NCBI GenBank assembly: GCA_030613285.1 | Contig: JAUWME010000116.1 | Span: 1 to 7,093 of the forward strand | DNA: 7,093 bases | DNA from: Candidatus Zymogenus sp. | GTDB lineage: Bacteria > Desulfobacterota > Zymogenia > Zymogenales > Zymogenaceae | Direction of reading: 5' to 3' | Shown here: in pieces, positions 1 through 4,810 of the stretch | How the letters are laid out: each line of letters starts with the position of its first letter | How positions within the stretch are numbered: the stretch's first letter is position 1 | Notes under the pieces: model-generated | What the model was told of the DNA's origin: nothing | What the model saw: only the letters and a program-made list of their open reading frames with translations | The model's database searches: none | Position numbers and translations under genes: made by a program

Positions 1-532
1 GGATAATGTCAGAAGAGAAGTTCTTGAACCTCCGCTCCTCTGCGATTTGAATTGCCCGCCTGTGGCGGGAGCCGTCCTGACCCACCCGAACACCCGTTGG
101 GTGAAAGCCGTACGCCCGCGGGGTGGATCTTCCGCCGGTGCCTATCGCCCGGTCACCACCCTTGTGGCCCTTGTAATGTCCCTCTTTCCACTGCTGCTCA
201 AAGTTTGCCCTGACCTGATCAAGATCGAGGGCCTCAAGGAGCGCCATCTGCTCTGGTGTGAGGACAAGCTCGTTTACCTTCTCAAGGCCTTTAAGTATCT
301 CCTCAATAATCTCTTCGGGGGTTTCAATGTCCCTAAAATAGGATGAGAAGGCGATGTCGTACTTGTCAAAGAGGGTCTCATCTTTAACAAGGATGGCGCG
401 GGCGATGTAGTAGAAGCGGTCGAGGCTCGCAAAGTTGAGGTTTTTTGACAACGCCTTGTGGAGCTGAATCCACTCGGTGGGCGAGACCGGCACTCCCTGG
501 GATTTTAGCTCGTAAAAAAAGTCGGTAAACAT
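1..532 (-). CDS. CoxE-like VWA-domain protein, N-terminal part (runs off the left edge)
   Basis: The 177 visible residues look like the N-terminus of the CoxE-like proteins that pair with MoxR-type ATPases. The start MFTDFFYELKSQGVPVSPTE leads into a mostly helical region (about residues 15-120). A Gly/Arg-rich linker follows (about 118-160, with GGDRAIGTGG and GFHPTGVRVGQ), as is usual before the von Willebrand A domain of this family. The VWA domain and its MIDAS metal site would lie beyond the window, so they cannot be checked. The start is an ATG preceded by AGAGGA at 538-543 with 5 bases between. The upstream ATPase gene ends 12 bases before it, so the two are almost surely co-transcribed. 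Family knowledge: such pairs act as chaperone-like machines that insert cofactors or remodel a partner enzyme, as CoxD/CoxE do for CO dehydrogenase. The client here is unknown. I am sure of the frame and fairly sure of the family. Confidence 0.85.
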   Translation of the reverse strand, partial: MFTDFFYELKSQGVPVSPTEWIQLHKALSKNLNFASLDRFYYIARAILVKDETLFDKYDIAFSSYFRDIETPEEIIEEILKGLEKVNELVLTPEQMALLEALDLDQVRANFEQQWKEGHYKGHKGGDRAIGTGGRSTPRAYGFHPTGVRVGQDGSRHRRAIQIAEERRFKNFSSDII

Positions 533-537
533 TTACG

Positions 538-543
538 TCCTCT
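538..543 (-). promoter_or_regulatory. Ribosome binding site of the CoxE-like gene
   Basis: The minus strand reads AGAGGA, five bases before the ATG at 532. It lies in the 12-base gap after the ATPase stop codon (TGA, 545-547). It fixes the start of a gene that is otherwise cut by the window edge. Confidence 0.7.
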
Positions 544-544
544 A

Positions 545-1414
545 TCAATTCCTCTGGCCATCCCTCTGACGGAAGCCTTGGTAGCTCTTGTCGTAATCCT
601 TATGTCTTTCCACCATGACGAAGTCTTCGTTCTTTTTGATGAGGGTGCCTAAAAACGGGATTTCTTCCTCCACCCTGTCGGGGTCTATCCCGCCGACAAT
701 GAGGGCCTGTATCCAGTCGATGAGTTCGGAGGTGGATGGCTTTTTCCTCAATCGGTTGAGAGATCTTATCCAGTAAAACCTTGCCATAACAGCATCCATG
801 AGTTCTTTTTCGATATTGGGAAAATGAACGTAAATGATATCTTCCATCAGCTCTTCGTCCGGGAACTCAATGTAGTGAAAGATGCATCGGCGCAGAAAGG
901 CATCGGGCAATTCCTTTTCGCTGTTGGAGGTGATGATAACTATCGGTCGGTTTATGGCCGTAATTGTTTCATCGGTCTCTGGGATGTGAAAAGACATCAC
1001 GTCCATTTCGTTTAGGAGGTCGTTGGGAAATTCAAGGTCGGCCTTGTCTATCTCGTCAATTAGAAGCACAATCTGTTTTTCCGTGGTAAAAGACTGGCCC
1101 AGCTTACCCATCTTGATGTATTTTTTTATATCAGCTACGTCCCCATCCCCAAAGCGAGAGTCGTTCAACCTCTGGACGGTGTCGTAAACGTAGAGACCGT
1201 CTTTAGCCTTTGTGGTCGATTTTATGTTCCATGTGATGATATCCTTTTTGATCCCCTCGGCGATGGAGTGGGCAAGGAGCGTTTTTCCGGTTCCCGGCTC
1301 CCCTTTGACCAGAAGCGGTCTGGAGAGCGCAATGGAGACGTTTACCGAGTCCATTAGTTGTTGTGACACTATATAAGTATCGGTTCCGTTGTAATTTTTC
1401 ATGGCAATATTCAC
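545..1414 (-). CDS. MoxR-family AAA+ ATPase (CoxD-like)
   Basis: A cytoplasmic ATPase of about 289 residues. Numbering from the GTG start, Walker A is GEPGTGKT (38-45), Walker B is VLLIDE (116-121), sensor 1 is TSN (162-164), and the Arg pair RR (175-176) fits the arginine-finger position. The lid carries KPSTSEL (about 225-231), typical of MoxR ATPases. The length suits a single AAA+ module plus a basic, polar tail. The start is uncertain. GGAGA at 1424-1428 lies 9 bases before a GTG at 1414, which I chose. A TTG at 1423 touches GGAGA and is too close. An ATG at 1402 (MKNYNGTDTY) matches the usual family N-terminus but has no nearby ribosome binding site. Together with the CoxE-like gene 12 bases downstream it forms a MoxR/VWA chaperone pair. 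No CO dehydrogenase or other obvious client gene is in view. A sigma70-like promoter lies upstream at 1471-1499. Confidence 0.93.
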   Translation of the reverse strand: MNIAMKNYNGTDTYIVSQQLMDSVNVSIALSRPLLVKGEPGTGKTLLAHSIAEGIKKDIITWNIKSTTKAKDGLYVYDTVQRLNDSRFGDGDVADIKKYIKMGKLGQSFTTEKQIVLLIDEIDKADLEFPNDLLNEMDVMSFHIPETDETITAINRPIVIITSNSEKELPDAFLRRCIFHYIEFPDEELMEDIIYVHFPNIEKELMDAVMARFYWIRSLNRLRKKPSTSELIDWIQALIVGGIDPDRVEEEIPFLGTLIKKNEDFVMVERHKDYDKSYQGFRQRDGQRN

Positions 1415-1470
1415 AATATCCAATCTCCAATCTAAAAAATAGAATCAGTTTTAAGCAACAGTAACCTACT

Positions 1471-1499
1471 AGTATAATTGATTATCGGGGGAAGGTCAA
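1471..1499 (-). promoter_or_regulatory. Sigma70-like promoter for the ATPase/CoxE-like operon
   Basis: On the minus strand TTGACC (1499-1494) and TATACT (1476-1471) are separated by exactly 17 bases. Each box matches five of six consensus positions. Transcription would begin near 1464, leaving about 50 bases before the GTG at 1414. The promoter lies between the deaminase-like gene and the ATPase gene, so the operon need not depend on upstream transcription. Seen by eye, not tested. Confidence 0.65.
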
Positions 1500-1510
1500 G
1501 GAAAAGCGAA

Positions 1511-1536
1511 CACAAAAACAAACCAGATTTGTTTGT
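1511..1536 (-). terminator. Possible weak intrinsic terminator after the deaminase-like gene
   Basis: Reading the minus strand, ACAAAC (1536-1531) and GTTTGT (1523-1518) can form a six-pair stem with a seven-base loop, followed by TTTTGTG. The T-rich tail and the place, about 50 bases past the stop at 1585, suit a rho-independent terminator. The stem is short and AT-rich, so this is a weak call. Confidence 0.3.
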
Positions 1537-1584
1537 CAGTCCATTTCAGTTTGCTTAAACCATCTTTGACAATAATTGAACTGA

Positions 1585-2451
1585 CTACTTTATCTCTGGG
1601 GCAGGGGGCAGACTTACCTCTTCGGTGATGACGATGGCAAGATCCTTGTGATTTTTTGTAAGTGATGCCGGAAATGACGCCGAAATCTCACCGTAGAGAA
1701 CCCTCCTCACACCATATTTTTGCCAAACCCTGTTCATGTAGAGCCTGATTTTATTTGCCGATAATATTTCTGACATACCCACCGTAACGGCTCTTTTTGG
1801 GATGTAACCGATGGCGCCGTTGGCCGCAGTTACAGAATTGATTGTTCGCGTCTCACGAGACAGCGTTAGTACCCGTGTGGATAGATTTGAAAACTCATCA
1901 TCAATAATTTTCTCAAAATCTTCTGGCGGTTCGTTAAAGGCAAGGTGCCCGTTTATCCCCACCCCGGCAAATGAGATATCGATCCCACCGGAGTCTTTTA
2001 TCAACTTACCATACGCATCGACATCCTTTGGATTTGGAAAGTGGATGTTGCTGCGATTAAACCCCGCACTCCCCGTCAAAGGAGCAATTACCGTTCTTTC
2101 AACAAATCCTCGAAAGGAGAGGGGGTGCTCTTTTGGGATATAAGAATCATCATCTTCGAGGTATTCGTCCATGAAGAAAAAAGAAGAATTCGATAGATCG
2201 AGGCTTTCACTAATTACAATATCCACAAAATATTTGTACTGCCCCTTGGGGCCTACCGGCAGGATGAAATTTGTTTTTTTATCACTTTTGTTGTTTTTCT
2301 CAATCTCATCTGCCATGGCCCGGGCAAAATGAACAGAGAGCAATTCGTCATCCTTAACAACAACTACGGGGATATCCACCCCTGCGCCCAGTTTGTTAGC
2401 AGGGATTGACATAAGCTCTGCAACTAACATAGACTTGCAAGAAGAATTCAT
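1585..2451 (-). CDS. Glucosamine-6-phosphate deaminase/isomerase-like protein (NagB family, divergent)
   Basis: A 288-residue protein of the NagB/6-phosphogluconolactonase fold. FMDEY (93-97) carries Asp95, matching the proton-abstracting Asp72 of E. coli NagB. GINGHLAFNEP (165-175) gives His169 and Glu174, matching His143 and Glu148. Asn167 replaces E. coli Asp141, as is also common in Firmicutes NagB. The phosphate loop reads LPVGPKGQY (64-72) instead of the usual TGGTP-like form, and the C-terminal part (RVWQKYGVRRVLYGE, PASL) departs from E. coli NagB, so this is a separate branch. Expected reaction: glucosamine-6-phosphate to fructose-6-phosphate plus ammonia. A related sugar-phosphate substrate is possible. 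The ATG at 2451 has AAAAGGT (2458-2464) about 6 bases upstream. No nagA, nagK or transporter gene is near. The fold is certain and the substrate only likely. Confidence 0.82.
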   Translation of the reverse strand: MNSSCKSMLVAELMSIPANKLGAGVDIPVVVVKDDELLSVHFARAMADEIEKNNKSDKKTNFILPVGPKGQYKYFVDIVISESLDLSNSSFFFMDEYLEDDDSYIPKEHPLSFRGFVERTVIAPLTGSAGFNRSNIHFPNPKDVDAYGKLIKDSGGIDISFAGVGINGHLAFNEPPEDFEKIIDDEFSNLSTRVLTLSRETRTINSVTAANGAIGYIPKRAVTVGMSEILSANKIRLYMNRVWQKYGVRRVLYGEISASFPASLTKNHKDLAIVITEEVSLPPAPEIK

Positions 2452-2507
2452 GGAACTACCTTTTTAATACAATTTGAGAATATAAGTTTTTCAGTGTAAG
2501 TACAACG

Positions 2508-2525
2508 CTATTAGAAATTTAATAG
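2508..2525. repeat. 18-base inverted repeat between the V4R gene and the deaminase-like gene
   Basis: CTATTA (2508-2513) and TAATAG (2520-2525) are perfect inverted arms around six bases. The element lies about 57 bases upstream of the deaminase-like start and just past the V4R stop. No T-run follows on the minus strand, so an operator is likelier than a terminator. Six-base AT-rich arms can also arise by chance. Confidence 0.3.
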
Positions 2526-2550
2526 TCTTTGAGAATGACATCACAGCCTT

Positions 2551-3174
2551 TTATGCTTTCGGTCTGTACATTATAAGACGGCACATATCATCGCCCACGG
2601 CGCAACAGTGGGTCTCCTCGGCCATTGCATATTCTCCGAGAATCCATTTCGCTATTCCAAGATTAAAGCCCACGGAACCAAAACAGATATGCTCGTTTGT
2701 CTTCAGTCCCTTACACCAATAACAGTCGTGGTTTTCAAGGGCCAAACCCTCATCACATTCATAAAGTTTGTAGATGTCTCCAAAGATTTGCGTTGAGGCG
2801 CCAACAATAATCTTTTGTATGTTTAAAAATTCATCGAACAACCGCTCAGGTGTCTGCTCGGTGGGTTCGATGCCTTCCAGATTCCATAAACTTGGATATT
2901 TCTCCCGCATAATATTGAAGCCTCTCATCCCGCCGCGAAACAAGACAGGTCTAGCACCCTTTTCTCCCAAGACATCAATAATTCCCGTTAGCAACCTTGA
3001 GAAATCTTCCGATTCTTGTTCAGGATCGAGGTTGTAAGGGGGATAGTTACCGATGAATTTTTCGAGTTTTGAGTAATTTAAGAGGGAATTTGTTCCATTC
3101 TTACCCATTATTTCATCGAGAGTGGTTAACGCAAGGCTGAAGATTTGGTTTGGTAATTTTCCTTTTAATGACAT
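2551..3174 (-). CDS. V4R-domain (vinyl-4-reductase-like) protein
   Basis: A 207-residue soluble protein with no signal peptide or membrane span. The C-terminal half (about 110-204) has the V4R pattern. C151-x2-C154 in DCYWCKG is followed by C164 and a hydrophobic stretch GFNLGIAKWILG (169-180). The closing motif EETHCCAVGDDMC (186-198) matches the family's E-x-x-C-x-A-x-G-D-x-x-C ending. C140 and C191 are also present. Family knowledge: V4R domains bind small hydrophobic molecules or metal/heme and occur as sensors (as in XylR-type regulators), in bacteriochlorophyll reductases and in stand-alone proteins. Here no DNA-binding, GGDEF, kinase or AAA domain is attached, so it is probably a stand-alone ligand-binding or accessory protein. 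The N-terminal 100 residues are unrecognised. The ATG at 3174 is well supported by GGAGG at 3181-3185. A palindrome lies 54-74 bases upstream. Confidence 0.78.
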   Translation of the reverse strand: MSLKGKLPNQIFSLALTTLDEIMGKNGTNSLLNYSKLEKFIGNYPPYNLDPEQESEDFSRLLTGIIDVLGEKGARPVLFRGGMRGFNIMREKYPSLWNLEGIEPTEQTPERLFDEFLNIQKIIVGASTQIFGDIYKLYECDEGLALENHDCYWCKGLKTNEHICFGSVGFNLGIAKWILGEYAMAEETHCCAVGDDMCRLIMYRPKA

Positions 3175-3180
3175 TGTATT

Positions 3181-3185
3181 CCTCC
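3181..3185 (-). promoter_or_regulatory. Strong ribosome binding site of the V4R gene
   Basis: GGAGG on the minus strand, six bases before the ATG at 3174. A full match to the anti-Shine-Dalgarno core that fixes this start. Confidence 0.8.
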
Positions 3186-3227
3186 ATGATAAAAGTCAAC
3201 TCCAAAAAGTTCAAAATTGGTTCTTCT

Positions 3228-3248
3228 TTAAAATATCTAATATTTTAA
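3228..3248. promoter_or_regulatory. 21-base perfect palindrome upstream of the V4R gene, candidate operator
   Basis: TTAAAATAT (3228-3236) and ATATTTTAA (3240-3248) are perfect 9-base inverted arms around CTA. The site lies 54-74 bases before the V4R start and abuts the degenerate repeat element at 3249. No T-run follows and the stem is all A/T, so a dimeric-regulator binding site is more likely than a terminator. Its ends (TTAAA...TTTAA) resemble the inverted pair at 4745-4761. Confidence 0.45.
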
Positions 3249-3316
3249 TGGATTCCCGCTTTCCAAGGGAATGACAGATAGTAGTTATTCCCTGGATTCC
3301 CGTTCTATTTTGTCAT
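3249..3316. repeat. Degenerate TGGATTCCCG/GGGAATGACA inverted-repeat element
   Basis: TGGATTCCCG (3249-3258) and GGGAATGACA (3267-3276) form one imperfect hairpin. ATTCCC at 3287-3292, TGGATTCCCG at 3293-3302 and TGTCAT at 3311-3316 form a second, decayed half. ATGACA (3271-3276) and TGTCAT (3311-3316) pair across the element. The words resemble small dispersed palindromic repeats common between genes in Deltaproteobacteria and other genomes. Only one composite copy is in the window, so dispersal cannot be shown here. It lies between two same-strand genes and could act as a weak transcription barrier. Confidence 0.55.
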
Positions 3317-3451
3317 TAAAGAAAAAGCATATTGAGATTGCATTGTCGCCTTTTTAAATAAATATTTCCTTTTGAATGGCATTAAAGGAGAAAGACGTTT
3401 CAACTTCTTTTTATAGCTCAAATGAGTGTTAGAGTTCAGATAATCTGTATT

Positions 3452-4408
3452 TCAATTTACTATTTTGTATAATAGTTTTTCGGCCTTTTCATACTCCTCC
3501 GCAGCTTTTGCAGGGGAGTCAGTTTGGTCATAGACCGATGACAAGACTAAGTGAAGAAGCGCAGAGTTTGGATATTTTTTAATTCCATCAACGAGCAAGT
3601 CCAACTCCTCAATGTAAAGTTTGTGTTTTTCCAAAATCAAGGCCCTTAATGCAATCCCGGCAGGAGAATCGTAAATTCCCTTAGATTTGCACCACTGGGA
3701 AATAGTATCAATATCTCCTTTGACGTATTTTTCTTCATTAGGTGTTAGGAAGGAAAACTCAGGACGGTCAAAGGCGTTTGAGGAAAGGGGGAGGTTACAG
3801 ATTGCCACACAACACGTTATGTCCCAAGTATAGACAACTCCGGGAGAAAAATCAATTTTCTCCTTCAGGTAAATCGTCCTCTTGGATTCCCGCGGGACAT
3901 TCAGAATCTCTTTTCCATCTTTGAAGAGGTGAAAAACATAGCTTGATCCCCCCACTGCCCAGTTCCATCGAAACGTCCCATCCCAGCTCGATTTTCTTAT
4001 CATGGTGTCTCTTGGGGAAAGGAGATACAATTCGTCGGTTGCGCCATTTTTTATTGCCCCGGCAAAGACCGGCGGGATTTCAATTTTTTCAATAATTTGC
4101 AGATCGAGTTCCCCAAAAAAACCCTTATCTTTGAAGATACCTTCCCTCTCTTCTTTAATCTCACTGCCCAACAACTCCCAAGTTTCAATCCTCCAGTTCG
4201 CCTTTGGTTGAGGCCCACGTAGAAATGGTAAGTGGGAACAAGAGGGAAGAAAAATTGCTATTGCAAAAAACAAAAGCACCCCGCTTGTTTGCAAACGAGA
4301 TGTTTTGTTTTTGAACCTTTTATTTTCGAAACTTTTCCACGGGACTATATTTTTATTGACAAATTCCTTTTTGAACACTTTCCTTGAGACCTTTTTCATG
4401 TTGACCAT
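3452..4408 (-). CDS. Putative lipoprotein with C-terminal TPR-like repeat
   Basis: A 318-residue protein, counted from an ATG at 4408 with AGGA (4419-4422) ten bases upstream. The reading frame stays open to 4564, but the likely -10 box (4547-4552) lies inside that extension, so the longer start is improbable. An ATG at 4399 is an alternative. The N-terminus is unusual: about 40 Lys/Arg-rich residues precede the hydrophobic segment GVLLFFAIAIFL (43-54), then LPSC (54-57), a lipobox with Cys57. This predicts export and lipid anchoring. The middle (about 138-223, with Trp/Tyr-rich strands and DGKEI) looks like a beta-sandwich domain. The last 60 residues form two helices with TPR spacing (EELDLLVDGIKKYPNSALLH, then VYDQTDSPAKAAEEYEKAEKLL). 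I do not recognise a specific family and its function is unknown. It is transcribed divergently from the flavoprotein genes. Confidence 0.75.
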   Translation of the reverse strand: MVNMKKVSRKVFKKEFVNKNIVPWKSFENKRFKNKTSRLQTSGVLLFFAIAIFLPSCSHLPFLRGPQPKANWRIETWELLGSEIKEEREGIFKDKGFFGELDLQIIEKIEIPPVFAGAIKNGATDELYLLSPRDTMIRKSSWDGTFRWNWAVGGSSYVFHLFKDGKEILNVPRESKRTIYLKEKIDFSPGVVYTWDITCCVAICNLPLSSNAFDRPEFSFLTPNEEKYVKGDIDTISQWCKSKGIYDSPAGIALRALILEKHKLYIEELDLLVDGIKKYPNSALLHLVLSSVYDQTDSPAKAAEEYEKAEKLLYKIVN

Positions 4409-4546
4409 TTCATTTTGATCCTTTCCTTTTTGAGTATTGTCACTCAGCAGCACCCTGCAATAGATTACTTCAAAAAATGCAGTCTTAGACAAATTCACTG
4501 GAATGCAACCATAGTGTTTCAATGTAAGACGTTTTGCTTTAATTGC

Positions 4547-4574
4547 ATTGTATTCAAAAATCAATTTTTGTCAA
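4547..4574 (-). promoter_or_regulatory. Sigma70-like promoter for the lipoprotein gene
   Basis: On the minus strand TTGACA (4574-4569) is a perfect -35 box. TACAAT (4552-4547) matches five of six -10 positions, with 16 bases between. Transcription would start near 4540, about 130 bases before the ATG at 4408. It is the main argument against a start at 4564. Confidence 0.65.
4555..4570. promoter_or_regulatory. 16-base palindrome inside the leftward promoter, candidate operator
   Basis: CAAAAAT (4555-4561) and ATTTTTG (4564-4570) are perfect seven-base inverted arms around two bases. The palindrome fills the spacer and touches the -35 box of the lipoprotein promoter, the classic place for a repressor. 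A/T-rich palindromes also arise by chance, so this is a candidate only. Confidence 0.4.
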
Positions 4575-4674
4575 GTTAAAAAGTCAATTGATATGGAGAA
4601 GTGGGATGTTTGAAAGCTCCAATTTGAGACCATTTTTTTGTTTAATAAAGGCCGTCCAAGTTTAATACTATTTA

Positions 4675-4726
4675 ATAAAAATATTTTAAGAAAGTATTTG
4701 ACACCACCTCCATATTTTGCTATACA
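4675..4726 (+). promoter_or_regulatory. Sigma70-like promoter with UP-element-like upstream region for the flavoprotein operon
   Basis: TTGACA (4698-4703, perfect) and TATACA (4721-4726, four of six) are 17 bases apart, giving a start near 4734. Directly upstream, 4675-4696 reads AAAAATATTTT then AAA in the order and spacing of the published full UP-element consensus (AAAWWTWTTTTnnnAAA). It also falls at -59 to -38 relative to the predicted start. This fits a strong promoter contacted by the RNA polymerase alpha subunits. The match was made by eye in AT-rich DNA. Confidence 0.65.
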
Positions 4727-4737
4727 AAACATATAGC

Positions 4738-4761
4738 TTAAAGTTTAAAGTTATACTTTAA
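4738..4761. promoter_or_regulatory. TTAAAGT array (two direct, one inverted), candidate operator
   Basis: TTAAAGT occurs twice in tandem (4738-4744, 4745-4751), then TAT, then the reverse complement ACTTTAA (4755-4761). It begins about 5 bases after the predicted transcription start of the flavoprotein operon. A protein bound there would block early elongation or initiation. No regulator gene is in the window. Confidence 0.5.
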
Positions 4762-4801
4762 CCTTTTAGCCATTGAAACTATTGCATATCATTTTTTGCT
4801 T

Positions 4802-4806
4802 GGAGG
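4802..4806 (+). promoter_or_regulatory. Ribosome binding site deciding the start of the first flavoprotein
   Basis: GGAGG, four bases before the ATG at 4811. An in-frame TTG at 4796 lies upstream of this site and would put it inside the gene, so the ATG is preferred. Confidence 0.75.
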
Positions 4807-4810
4807 GCTC

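Larger units (their letters stand above)
4409..4810. other. 402-base divergent regulatory gap
   Basis: This gene-free stretch separates the leftward lipoprotein gene from the rightward flavoprotein operon. It holds a leftward promoter with an internal palindrome (4547-4574), three TTTAATA words (4641, 4661, 4671), and a rightward promoter with UP-like element (4675-4726). It also holds a TTAAAGT array (4738-4761) and the ribosome binding site of the first flavoprotein. I see no small gene, RNA gene or riboswitch fold in it. Confidence 0.6.

Noticed and set aside
54..125. A run of GC-rich short hairpins (CCCGCCtgtGGCGGG, CACCCgttGGGTG, CCCGCGGG) that looks like an inserted palindromic element.
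   Set aside because: On the minus strand this is continuous coding sequence for the Gly/Arg/Pro-rich linker of the CoxE-like protein, with the residues expected for the family and no extra segment. The symmetry is explained by codons for those residues.
47..346. An open plus-strand frame of 99 codons.
   Set aside because: It lies opposite the CoxE-like gene, has no family resemblance and no ribosome binding site. It is a shadow of the GC-rich coding region.
1203..1430. A second minus-strand frame of 75 codons overlapping the 5' end of the ATPase gene.
   Set aside because: The ATPase frame carries Walker A and the family N-terminus in the same stretch. The alternative frame has no recognisable feature and begins with TTG without a suitable ribosome binding site.
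3186..3215. A minus-strand TTGAAC-17-TATCAT promoter candidate in front of the V4R gene.
   Set aside because: The TATCAT directly abuts the GGAGG ribosome binding site, so transcription would begin inside or after it and the site would be lost. The real promoter is probably further upstream.
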